Shown: one piece after another, positions 25,059 to 35,547 of the stretch
Layout: every line of letters begins with the position of its first letter
Numbering within the stretch: the stretch's first letter is position 1
Assembly: GCA_023398815.1 (NCBI GenBank)
Contig: JAEWRW010000026.1
Span: forward strand, 124,001 to 188,000
Reading direction: 5' to 3'
DNA length: 64,000 bases
Source: Bacillota bacterium
GTDB taxonomy: Bacteria > Bacillota > Clostridia > Christensenellales > UMGS416
Notes under the pieces: model-generated
Databases searched by the model: none
What the model was told of the DNA's origin: nothing
Seen by the model: the letters and a program-made list of their open reading frames with translations, nothing else
Made by a program: the position numbers and the translations under genes

Positions 25059-25606
25059 GGCATCGGCACCAGGAAGTGGTACCAATAGAGGGCCGTTTCC
25101 CCTTGGTGGGGCGTGGCAAGGTAGACGGCCTGGTCGATGCCCGCCAGGAAGAAGCCGTACTCGGCATAGAAGCGGCAGGCGACCACGTTGTTGTCCTGGG
25201 TCTCCAGGCACACGGCGGGTACGCCCCGCTCCTTGGCCCAGGCCACGGCGGCGTCCATCAGCGCCCGGCCCACGCCCCGGCGGCGGCAACCCTCCCGCAC
25301 GCGGATGTCCTCCACCCGCGCAAGGCCATTCCAATGCATGGCAATGTGAATCTGCCCCACGCACTCCTCGCCATCCATGGCGAAGTAGACCGCCTGGGCG
25401 CCGCGCTCCTGCCAAGGGGCGTCGGGGTAAGTCTTGACGGCAAAAGGCTTCTGGGCAGGCTCCACCTCAAAGAGGAAGAACCCCTCCTCGTTGTTGGCCC
25501 ACACCTTGCCGGTCACCTCAAAGCGCGACGGAAAGGAATTGTAGAACGCCCGGTTGGCGTCACCCATGGGGACGATCGTCACGGGCAGAGCATTATTCGA
25601 AGACAT
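25049..25606 (-). CDS. GNAT family N-acetyltransferase (streptothricin-acetyltransferase-like)
   Basis: A 185-residue acetyltransferase with the acetyl-CoA loop VREGCRRRGVGRALMDAAV (about 106-124) and a C-terminal FYAEYGFFLAGIDQAVYLAT as in streptothricin acetyltransferase relatives. A resistance role is possible but cannot be deduced. GAGGTGAG precedes the ATG; it overlaps the flavin reductase gene by 14 nt and the DUF218 gene by 10 nt, so these form one operon. Confidence 0.8.
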   Translation of the reverse strand: MSSNNALPVTIVPMGDANRAFYNSFPSRFEVTGKVWANNEEGFFLFEVEPAQKPFAVKTYPDAPWQERGAQAVYFAMDGEECVGQIHIAMHWNGLARVEDIRVREGCRRRGVGRALMDAAVAWAKERGVPAVCLETQDNNVVACRFYAEYGFFLAGIDQAVYLATPHQGETALYWYHFLVPMPWG

Positions 25607-26105
25607 AAAAATCGCTCACCTCCGCCATGTAAAGGGTGTGGTGGTTGAGGTCGGCATAGAACTTGTCGTTCACCTCGACATTGAGGTTCATCTTCGTCAT
25701 GTCATGCTTGAAGAGCACCTTGCACTCCAGATGCAGCCAAGCCTGGCCGATGACCGGCACGTCCACCGTGCGGCCCGGCACGGGGGTGAAGCGGCAGGTG
25801 GCAAACTTGTCGATGTCCCGCCCGCTGCGGGTGCCGCACACGCCCAATTCCTTCACCAGTTCCCCAGGCTTGGGGATGCTGATGGTGAAGCAGCCACTCT
25901 CCTCAATGAGTTCCCGGGTGTAGCGTGTCAGCCGCACCGGCGCGGTGACAATTCGCTTGTTCCAATAATAGCCAAGGCTCCCCCACCCCATGGTCATGGT
26001 GTTCGCCTTGCCGCCGGCTTGGGCGGTGAGGAACATGCCCGGCGTGTGCAGGTTGCGGTCAAAAGCCAGCAGCGCCTGCTCCCAAAGCTGTCGATCCACT
26101 GCCAT
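25593..26105 (-). CDS. Flavin reductase family protein
   Basis: A 170-residue protein of the FMN-binding split-barrel flavin reductase family: GKANTMTMGWGSLGYYW (FMN-binding strand), VRLTRYTRELIEESGCFTI and the conserved LGVCGTRSGRDIDKF. These proteins reduce or bind FMN with NAD(P)H. The partner enzyme is unknown. AGGGGG precedes the ATG and ThuA lies 2 nt upstream. Confidence 0.87.
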   Translation of the reverse strand: MAVDRQLWEQALLAFDRNLHTPGMFLTAQAGGKANTMTMGWGSLGYYWNKRIVTAPVRLTRYTRELIEESGCFTISIPKPGELVKELGVCGTRSGRDIDKFATCRFTPVPGRTVDVPVIGQAWLHLECKVLFKHDMTKMNLNVEVNDKFYADLNHHTLYMAEVSDFYVFE

Positions 26106-26107
26106 GT

Positions 26108-26842
26108 CTATTCCCCCTTGTAGGGCACGCCATCGCGGTCCTGGTTGTCACGGTAGGTGATCTTCGCTTGGGCTTGGGGCCGGCAGACATAGCGCACACC
26201 GTTGCGGATGACCTGCTGTACCTCGGCCTGGTAGTAGATGGGCATCGTCTCGTGCCCGGGGCTGAAGTAGAAGACCTTGCCCATGCCGCGGGTCAGCGTG
26301 AAGCCGCTGCGGAACACCTCGCCGCCCGAATACCAGCTCAGGAAGATGAGCTCATCGGGCTGGGGGATGTTGAAATACTCGGCATAGGTCTCGGTGTGGG
26401 GGATGTCGAAGTAGTTCCCCAACCCCGCCGCGATGGGGTGAGCCGGGTTCACCGTCCACACCCGCTCCAGGTCGCCGCTCTCCCGCCAGGAGAGGAGGTT
26501 GGACGGCGTGCCGCAGACCTTCTGAAAGATCTTGGACGCGTGGCCGGAGTGCAGCACCACCAGGCCCATGCCGTCGCGGGTGATGCGGTCGAAGACCTTC
26601 TGCACTACGGCGTCGCTGACCTCGCCATGGGCCATGTGGCCCCACCACACCAGCACGTCGGTGTCGGCCAGCACCTCGTCGGTCAGGCCGTGCTCCGGCT
26701 CATCGAGCGTGGCGGTGCGCACTTCCAACCCATCGGCCCGCAGGAAGTCGGCAATCGCTGCGTGGATGCCGTTGGGATAGACCTTCACGACGGCCTCGTC
26801 GGTTTTCTCATGGCGAAATTCGTTCCAAACTGTAACCTTCAT
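26108..26842 (-). CDS. ThuA-like protein (trehalose utilisation family)
   Basis: A 244-residue ThuA-like protein of the class I glutamine-amidotransferase fold: MKVTVWNEFRHE, VLVWWGHMAHGEV, GLVVLHSGHASKIF and a C-terminal GKVFYFSPGHETMPIYY. Rhizobial ThuA takes part in 3-keto sugar and trehalose metabolism; the role here is not fixed. The start at 26842 with GGGAGG is preferred to a frame that runs 165 nt further into repeat DNA. It is the first gene of the ThuA-flavin reductase-GNAT-DUF218 operon. Confidence 0.88.
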   Translation of the reverse strand: MKVTVWNEFRHEKTDEAVVKVYPNGIHAAIADFLRADGLEVRTATLDEPEHGLTDEVLADTDVLVWWGHMAHGEVSDAVVQKVFDRITRDGMGLVVLHSGHASKIFQKVCGTPSNLLSWRESGDLERVWTVNPAHPIAAGLGNYFDIPHTETYAEYFNIPQPDELIFLSWYSGGEVFRSGFTLTRGMGKVFYFSPGHETMPIYYQAEVQQVIRNGVRYVCRPQAQAKITYRDNQDRDGVPYKGE

Positions 26843-26973
26843 CGGATTTCCTCCCAATTCATGGCGTTCTCCCCAAAGTATACCACAGGCGGCGGCAAAA
26901 TCCTGCCTGCGGCGATCGCGGCTGCCACTGCGGCGACAGCCGCGAATTAGGGGGCTTATAAAGGCCTCATCGA

Positions 26974-27117
26974 ATCGTCCGCCGCACAGGTCGCCGGACG
27001 ATCGCAAATTGAAGCTCTCACGCGAGCATCCTAGGATACGTTGCGCCTTTGGGCGGGGTTTTCTCTTCTGTTCGCACTAACCATTCTCTTCCTCCCGCCG
27101 AATGAATCGGCGGGAGG
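26974..27117 (+). repeat. A-C-B hairpin repeat, copy 2
   Basis: The best-preserved copy. A: ATCGTCC/GGACGAT around GCCGCACAGGTCGCC (26974-27002). C: CGCC-TTTG-GGCG in GTTGCGCCTTTGGGCGGGG (from 27035). B: CCTCCCGCCGA/TCGGCGGGAGG, a perfect 11-bp stem with an ATGAA loop (27091-27117). Confidence 0.85.
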
Positions 27118-27183
27118 TTCTATCTTCCCTTGCCCGTTCTAGGGCGACACCGCACAAATGGAGTGGTCGGATTGCGCAGAGGA

Positions 27184-27653
27184 TTTTCTTGTCCTGCCGG
27201 GTTGCATGGGCGAGCAGTCCAAACCGCCCGGCTGGCGGTAAGACCGACGACGCCGGGTGCTGCCCGAAGGACAGCACCAGCGGGCATGGATGCCCGCGAG
27301 GCGGAGGGAAGGTTCGCGAAGCGAACGACCAGCCAAGGCGGAGGAAGGAGCTTATGCCACAGAGCATAGGCGACTGACCGGCTGCAGGGGCGAGCAGCAC
27401 ACGAAGTGTGCGACCAGCCCGACAACATGGCAGGGCGAGAAAAGACCAAGCTAGACGGCCGCTGGCTTTGTGCGGTGTTGCCCTAGGGGTTTGTAGAGAC
27501 GCCGAGGCATTGTTACGCAGTGCCTTCACGGCGCGACGGTTGGACACGCATCCGGGATGCTTGGGTGAGCAGCCGGAATGAATGGCCGAGCAACACGCGA
27601 AGCGTGCAACCAGGCAATCCGAAGGATTGCGACCAACCCGGCGTGTCCGAACC
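27184..27653 (+). repeat. Composite hairpin-repeat array 2
   Basis: Part of the gene-free 26843-27852 region. It contains F-type hairpins GTTCGC-GAA-GCGAAC (27312-27326), GCACAC-GAA-GTGTGC (27397-27411), CACGC-GAA-GCGTG (27594-27606) and GCAATCC-GAA-GGATTGC (27614-27630), usually followed by CGACCAG or a one-base variant. A segment at 27334-27486 is repeated at 51121-51313. An H-type hairpin lies near 27509-27531 and a GGACACGC/GCGTGTCC pair (27543-27550, 27641-27648) encloses the last two F units. No protein-coding gene is supported. Confidence 0.8.
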
Positions 27654-27787
27654 GCCGCACGGGTCGCCGGACGATGAGGGGCGATGGCACTCATGCGAAG
27701 TTCATGAGAGACGTTTCGCCTGTAGGCGGGGTTATGCTGTTGCTTTCACGCTGACGATCACCTTTCTCCCGCAGAATGAATCGGCGG
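27647..27787 (+). repeat. A-C-B hairpin repeat, copy 3
   Basis: A: GCCGCACGGGTCGCC loop (27654-27668) with right arm GGACGAT, the left arm partly broken. C: CGCCTGTAGGCG (within 27707-27737). B: CCGCAGA/TCGGCGG with ATGAA loop (27769-27787), one mismatch. Spacing matches the other two copies. Confidence 0.75.
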
Positions 27788-27852
27788 TCGGTTCTTGGGT
27801 TTGACGCCTGTGCTGCTCTTTGGTAACAGCGGCGATGGCCTGTTCTCCCCCA

Positions 27853-29895
27853 TCAGTTCAGGATGACACCCTCCAGCTTCCGGGCGAATTTAGCGCGGGC
27901 TGCCTCCATCAGATGCACACGTTCGTCTGCCAAGGCCGGGGTGTCGGTCACCTCCCGCACGGCGGCGTCCACATCGGCCAGCAGGCGCACGTCCCGCAGG
28001 GCACGCATCACGTGCAGGTCGATCATGCCCGACTGCCGGGTGCCCAGGAACTCCCCCGGCCCCCGGTGCTGCAGGTCGGCCTCGGCCACCTTGAAGCCGT
28101 CATTCGTCTCACACAGAGTTTTCAAGCGCCCCAACGAATCCGGCGCGGCCTGCCCAGCGCACAGGAAGCACCAGGCCTGCTGCCCGCCCCGCCCCACCCG
28201 GCCCCGCAGCTGATGGAGCTGGGCCAGGCCGAAGCGCTCGGCGTTCTCAATGACCATGATGGAGGCGTTGGGCACGTTGACACCCACCTCGATGACGGTG
28301 GTGGAGATGAGCACCTGCGTCCGGTTCTGGCGGAAGTCTTCGAGCGCAGCTTCCTTCTCGGCGGCACTCATCCGCCCATGCACCAGCGCCACCCCCACAT
28401 CCCGCAGCACCCCGCCCTTGAGCTCGTGGTACAAATCGACGGCGGCCGAGGCGTCCAGCTTCTCACTTTCCTCAATGAGGGGACAGACGACATAGCTTTG
28501 CCGGCCCAACAACGCTTCCTCCCGCAGGTAGCGGTAGAGGTCGGCCTGCTTCTCCGGCGGCACCAAGCGGGTGCGCACGGGTTTGCGGCCCGGCGGCAGT
28601 TCGTCGATGACCGAAATGTCGAGGTCGCCATAGAGAATGAGGGCCAGCGTGCGGGGCACCGGCGTGGCCGACATGACCAGCATATGGGGCGTGCCGCCCT
28701 TGCCCTGCAGGGCCGAGCGCTGCCGCACGCCAAAGCGGTGCTGCTCGTCGGTGACGACCAGCCCCAGGTCGGCAAACTCCACCGCCTTTTCAATGAGAGC
28801 GTGGGTGCCCACGACGGCCTGCGCCTGGCCGCTGGCAATCTCTGCCAGCACCTGCCGGCGCGCCGCGCCCTTGATGCTGCCGGTCAAGAGCGCTACCCGC
28901 ACGCCCAGCGGCTCCAGCGTCTGTTTCATGCTCTCGTAGTGCTGGTTTGCCAATATCTCGGTGGGGGCCATCAGCGCGCCTTGCCGGCCATCCTGGGCAG
29001 CGAGGTACAGCCCCGCCAGCGCCAGTGCCGTCTTGCCCGAGCCCACGTCGCCCTGCACCAGCCGGTTCATTGGCAGCTTGCCGCGCAGGTCGGTCACCAT
29101 CTCCCCCAGCACACGGGCCTGGGCCCCGGTGAGGCCAAAGGACAGCGAGCCCAGGAAGCGGTCGAGGTCCTCCTGCCGGCAGGCAATGGGGCTGGCCGCG
29201 GCCCCCCGCCGCCGCGCATCCTTCAAGGACCGCAGCAGCAGCAGGAACAGTGTCAACTCCTCAAACGCCAAGCGGCGCCGCGCCCGGTCGGCGGCCTCCA
29301 GTGAGCCGGGCCGGTGGATGTTCTGCAGGGCGTAGTTGAGTTCCACCAGTTCATTGCGGGTGCGAAAACCCACCGGCAGACTCTCCTCCTGGGGTCCGGC
29401 GGTCTCCAACGCGTCAGCAACGAGGGAGCGCAGCACCTTCTGCCCCACGCTCTCGGTGATGGGGTAGACCGGCAGAATGCCGCCGCTGCCCTCCTCCCAG
29501 GGCTCAAAGCCGGGGTTTTGCAGGGCTTTCTCGCCAAAGCGGGCATCCACCCGGCCATAAAGCAGCCATCGGCTGCCCTTCACCAGCTGGTTGGCCAGCC
29601 AGGGTTGGTTGAACCAGGTGCAGACGCACCGGCCAGTGCCGTCGTCCACCGCTACTTTCACGATCTGCAGATTGCGCCGGGGGCTGTGTGCCGAGGGTTT
29701 GGTGACGACGGTGGCCGCCACCACGACCTCATCGCCCTGCCGCGCGTCGCAGATGCGGTCGGGCTGGGTCAGGTCGCGGTAGTCCCGCGGCAGGTAGTAG
29801 AGGGCGTCTCTCACGGTGTCGATGCCAATGCGATGCAGCGCCTTGGCCCGGGCCGGGCCAACGCCCTTGAGATCGGTAACGGGCCGCTGCTGCAT
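27853..29895 (-). CDS. recG: ATP-dependent DNA helicase RecG
   Basis: A 680-residue superfamily 2 helicase. The wedge/OB domain spans about 1-200; the motor has Walker A GDVGSGKTALA, the DEQH box TDEQHRFG, SATPVPRTLAL and the motif VI QLRGRVGRG, and ends with the RecG-specific TRQSG motif. RecG remodels stalled forks and Holliday junctions. The start at 29895 (MQQRPVTDLKGVGPARA) has GAGGAGG; the open frame continues 279 nt upstream only through hairpin repeats. In related bacteria rsmD follows recG; here it is 20 kb away on the other strand. Confidence 0.96.
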   Translation of the reverse strand: MQQRPVTDLKGVGPARAKALHRIGIDTVRDALYYLPRDYRDLTQPDRICDARQGDEVVVAATVVTKPSAHSPRRNLQIVKVAVDDGTGRCVCTWFNQPWLANQLVKGSRWLLYGRVDARFGEKALQNPGFEPWEEGSGGILPVYPITESVGQKVLRSLVADALETAGPQEESLPVGFRTRNELVELNYALQNIHRPGSLEAADRARRRLAFEELTLFLLLLRSLKDARRRGAAASPIACRQEDLDRFLGSLSFGLTGAQARVLGEMVTDLRGKLPMNRLVQGDVGSGKTALALAGLYLAAQDGRQGALMAPTEILANQHYESMKQTLEPLGVRVALLTGSIKGAARRQVLAEIASGQAQAVVGTHALIEKAVEFADLGLVVTDEQHRFGVRQRSALQGKGGTPHMLVMSATPVPRTLALILYGDLDISVIDELPPGRKPVRTRLVPPEKQADLYRYLREEALLGRQSYVVCPLIEESEKLDASAAVDLYHELKGGVLRDVGVALVHGRMSAAEKEAALEDFRQNRTQVLISTTVIEVGVNVPNASIMVIENAERFGLAQLHQLRGRVGRGGQQAWCFLCAGQAAPDSLGRLKTLCETNDGFKVAEADLQHRGPGEFLGTRQSGMIDLHVMRALRDVRLLADVDAAVREVTDTPALADERVHLMEAARAKFARKLEGVILN

Positions 29896-29984
29896 AAAGG
29901 CCTCCTCGGTGAGTCGCGTCCGACACTGCGGTGCCGTATGCGATCCAGACTTCTTGTTCCATCTACCATCAAATCGCCGTTCAC

Positions 29985-30221
29985 GCCTTACGCGCCATCC
30001 CGGATGCATGGGCGAGCAGCACACGAAGTGTGCGACCAGCCCGGGCGCTAAGGCACTGCTGCGCAATGCCTTCCAGGATGCTTGGGCGAGCAGCAACCCA
30101 AAGGGTTGCGACCAGCCACGGCGTGTACGATTAGGCACACATCCCGGTGCATGGGCGAGCAGTGTGCGGAGCACACGACCAGCCCGGCGTGCCCGATTCG
30201 CCGCACAGGTCGCCGGACGAT
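29985..30221 (+). repeat. Composite hairpin-repeat array 3
   Basis: Between recG and fakA. F units: GCACAC-GAA-GTGTGC (about 30018-30032), GCAACCC-AAA-GGGTTGC (30093-30109) and GTGTGC-GGA-GCACAC (30162-30176), each between GGGCGAGCAG and CGACCAGCC; an H-type hairpin (near 30050-30072) and an A module with loop GCCGCACAGGTCGCC (30200-30214). The order parallels array 1 read on its minus strand. Confidence 0.82.
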
Positions 30222-30373
30222 CCGTTCATTTCCGTGCTCATTCCAACCTTGCAGGAAAGCGGCCCGCCCACGGGCGGATGTCGCTTTCCAGCCTGCCCCA
30301 ACCAAGGCTTTCCGGCGATGAAGCGCCGGTCGGCTCATCCTTCTCCACCTGCCAAGGCCCCAGTAAAGTGGAA

Positions 30374-30398
30374 CGGAATGCCGAAGCCCGGCATTCCG
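30374..30398 (-). terminator. Possible terminator of the asp23-fakA unit
   Basis: CGGAATGCCG and CGGCATTCCG form a perfect 10-bp stem with a 5-nt loop, 58 nt beyond the fakA stop. On the minus strand it is followed by TTCCACTTTAC, only weakly T-rich. Another hairpin (GGAAAGCG/CGCTTTCC) lies near 30252-30288. Confidence 0.45.
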
Positions 30399-30455
30399 CA
30401 AATACTGATGTGTGTTGACGCGCCGATCGGTCAATGGATGAATGAATGATAGCCG

Positions 30456-32114
30456 TTATTCGACGGAAACGATGTAATAGTAGATCGGCTGTCCGCCTGC
30501 GTAGGCTTCGGCGTCGCAGTGGGGATAGGCCGCACGGACACGGTCGCGCAGGGCCATGGCATCGGCTTCCAGCGTCTCAGCACCCCAGTAGAGAGACACC
30601 ATGCAGCTGTTCTCGTCGGCAAGCTTGCCGATGAGGTCGAGCGTCACATCAGCCACGCCTCGGCCCACGCAGGCGATGGCTTTCTCGCCAATGCCCAGCA
30701 CATCGCCCTCGTGGATGTCAAACCCGTCGGCCGACGAATCCCGCACGGCGTAGGTGACCATGCCACTCTTCACCAGTGTCATTGCCTGGGCCATGCCCTC
30801 GGCGTTCTCCTCCACCGATGCCTCGGGGTTGAAAGCCAGCGCCGCCGCGATGCCCTGGGGAATGGTCTTGGTGGGCACCACGTGCACCTCGCACTCCACC
30901 AACTCCGCCGCCTGGCGCGCGGCCAGGATGATGTTGCTGTTGTTGGGCAGCACCAGCACGCTCTTGGCGTTCACCCCGCGGATGGCCGCGGCAATGTCCT
31001 CGGCGCTGGGGTTCATCGTCTGTCCGCCCTCCACGAAGCCCTCGACCATGATGTCACGGAAGATGCTCTTGAGGCCCTCCCCCGCGGCCACGGCGATGAT
31101 GGCCTGCTCCTTGGGCGGGTGGTTGCGGCGGGCCTGGTCGCGCTTGGCCTGTACCTCGCGGAACTGCTCGCGCATGTTCTCAATCTTGATGGCATTGATC
31201 TCGCCCAGCTGCAGGGCCCAGCCCAGCACCCGGTCGGGGTTGTTGGTGTGCACGTGCACCTTCAGGATGTCCTCATCATACACCAGCACCACGGAGTTGC
31301 CAATGTTATCGAGCCGCCCACGCAGCCGTTCCACGGCGGCGGCGTCCACGCTGTTCTCCAGGTGCTCAATGAGGAACTCGGTGCAGTAGCCAAAGGTGAT
31401 GTCCTCCAGCTCGCCGATGTCCTCCAGGTGTCGGATGTCATCGAGGTCGGGCTGGGCCGATGCAGCCGGCAGCGCCGGGGCGGCCGCCACAAGCCCGCTG
31501 CCCCGCAGCGACGACAGGAAGCCCTCATAGATGGTCAGCAACCCACGCCCGCCGGCGTCTACAACGCCGGCCTTCTTGAGGACGTCCAGCATTTCGGGCG
31601 TCTTTTGCAGGATCGCCTCACCATGGGTCATGGCGCCGGCAGTTACCAGGGTGATGTCCGTCTCCCCGGCGGCCAGGCGCTCAGCCTCGTCGGCAAAGGC
31701 GCGGGAGACCGTAAGGATCGTGCCCTCCCGGGGCTTCATGACGGCCTTGTAGGCCGTCTCCACGCCGGACTTGAGCGCCGCAGCGAATTGCTTGGCATCA
31801 AGCTCCACCAACCCGTCCACCCCGCGGGCAAAACCGCGGAACAGCTGGGACAGGATGACGCCGGAGTTGCCCCGCGCGCCCTTCAGAGCACCCTTTGCCA
31901 GGGCCTCCGCCACGGTGTGGCAGTTGAGCTCCTGCAGGGCCTGCACTTCCTTGCAGGCGTTGTTCAATGTCAGCGACATGTTGGTGCCGGTGTCGCCGTC
32001 CGGCACGGGGAATACGTTGAGCTGGTTGATCTGCGCCTTGTTGGCCTCCAGCAGCGACGCGCCGTTGAGGATCATCTCCCGAAGCAGCGCCCCGTCAATC
32101 CTGACAAATGCCAA
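30456..32114 (-). CDS. fakA: DAK2-domain fatty acid kinase FakA
   Basis: A 552-residue protein: an N-terminal DhaL/DAK2 kinase domain (about 8-200) with the Mg-ATP motif NVFPVPDGDTGTNM, a middle domain and a C-terminal FakA domain (about 300-552). With a FakB lipid-binding partner it phosphorylates fatty acids for phospholipid synthesis; no fakB is in the window. It uses a TTG start (32114) with GGAGGAGAC upstream. asp23 precedes it by 20 nt, the usual pairing in Bacillota. Confidence 0.93.
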   Translation of the reverse strand: MAFVRIDGALLREMILNGASLLEANKAQINQLNVFPVPDGDTGTNMSLTLNNACKEVQALQELNCHTVAEALAKGALKGARGNSGVILSQLFRGFARGVDGLVELDAKQFAAALKSGVETAYKAVMKPREGTILTVSRAFADEAERLAAGETDITLVTAGAMTHGEAILQKTPEMLDVLKKAGVVDAGGRGLLTIYEGFLSSLRGSGLVAAAPALPAASAQPDLDDIRHLEDIGELEDITFGYCTEFLIEHLENSVDAAAVERLRGRLDNIGNSVVLVYDEDILKVHVHTNNPDRVLGWALQLGEINAIKIENMREQFREVQAKRDQARRNHPPKEQAIIAVAAGEGLKSIFRDIMVEGFVEGGQTMNPSAEDIAAAIRGVNAKSVLVLPNNSNIILAARQAAELVECEVHVVPTKTIPQGIAAALAFNPEASVEENAEGMAQAMTLVKSGMVTYAVRDSSADGFDIHEGDVLGIGEKAIACVGRGVADVTLDLIGKLADENSCMVSLYWGAETLEADAMALRDRVRAAYPHCDAEAYAGGQPIYYYIVSVE

Positions 32115-32134
32115 TTCCCTGTCTCCTCCGTTTC

Positions 32135-32482
32135 TTACACCCGCACGCCTTCGACAACGATGTTGACCTTGGTCACACGCAGACCGGTCTCCTGTTCGAT
32201 GCTGTAGCGGATGCTGTCAATGGCGGATTCCGCCACGACATTGATGGATGTGCCGTACTCCACGATCACATACATCGTGACCTGGGTCTCCTCCCCGTTG
32301 GAAGTGACCTTCACGCCCTTGGCATAGTTCTCCCGGTTCAGCAGTTCCGCAATGCCGTCAGCGGCGCGCTTGCCGGACATGCCGACAATGCCGTAGCACT
32401 GCTCCGCCGCCCGCCCCGCAATGGCTGCGATGACTTCGTTGGAAATGTTGATGGTACCGTAGTTGGTGGCGATAGTTGCCAT
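32135..32482 (-). CDS. Asp23/Gls24 family envelope stress protein
   Basis: A 115-residue Asp23/Gls24 (DUF322) protein: TNYGTINISNEVIAAIAGRA at the N-terminus, ECYG-type sequence AAEQCYGIVGM, and the amphipathic strand-helix pattern VIVEYGTSINVVAESAIDSI. These proteins are associated with membrane or alkaline stress. The start at 32482 (MATIATNYG) follows GGGAGGG; an ATG 39 nt upstream is less likely. It is the first gene of the asp23-fakA operon. Confidence 0.93.
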   Translation of the reverse strand: MATIATNYGTINISNEVIAAIAGRAAEQCYGIVGMSGKRAADGIAELLNRENYAKGVKVTSNGEETQVTMYVIVEYGTSINVVAESAIDSIRYSIEQETGLRVTKVNIVVEGVRV

Positions 32483-32640
32483 TTGCAAACCCTCCCTTTG
32501 CGTCAAGCCGCAAGGTAACACCCTATATATTACTTCATATGGTCCCGGCTTTCAAGAATATTCATTCCTGACGGTTGCGCGGTCCGTCAACCGGGCTGCC
32601 ATTCTGGCAGACAACGACAACAAAAGCCAAGCCGTGACAG

Positions 32641-32672
32641 TAAAAAACCCACCGGCACGAGGGCCGGCGGGT
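32641..32672 (-). terminator. Intrinsic terminator of uvrBA
   Basis: ACCCACCGGC and GCCGGCGGGT pair (one G-T) around a 6-nt loop and are followed on the minus strand by six T. It lies 22 nt after the uvrA stop. Confidence 0.85.
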
Positions 32673-32694
32673 GAGAATAAACCTTGTGGCAGCG

Positions 32695-35546
<2,852 letters not shown>

Positions 35547-35547
<1 letters not shown>

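Noticed and set aside
25049..25606. Calling the GNAT protein a streptothricin resistance gene.
   Set aside because: Similarity to that group is only general; many homologues are not resistance enzymes.
26843..27852. Small open frames in the repeat region, some giving similar peptides (for example with GEQHTKCATSP).
   Set aside because: The peptide similarity comes from the shared hairpin repeats, not from protein conservation; frames and strands differ among copies.
29896..30174. N-terminal extension of recG by 93 residues.
   Set aside because: The open frame reads only through hairpin repeats; RecG homology and a good ribosome binding site start at 29895.
3395..30450. Insertion sequence remnants.
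   Set aside because: No transposase fragment or long terminal inverted repeat pair enclosing coding DNA was found; the repeats could be non-autonomous elements, which is reported as a hypothesis.
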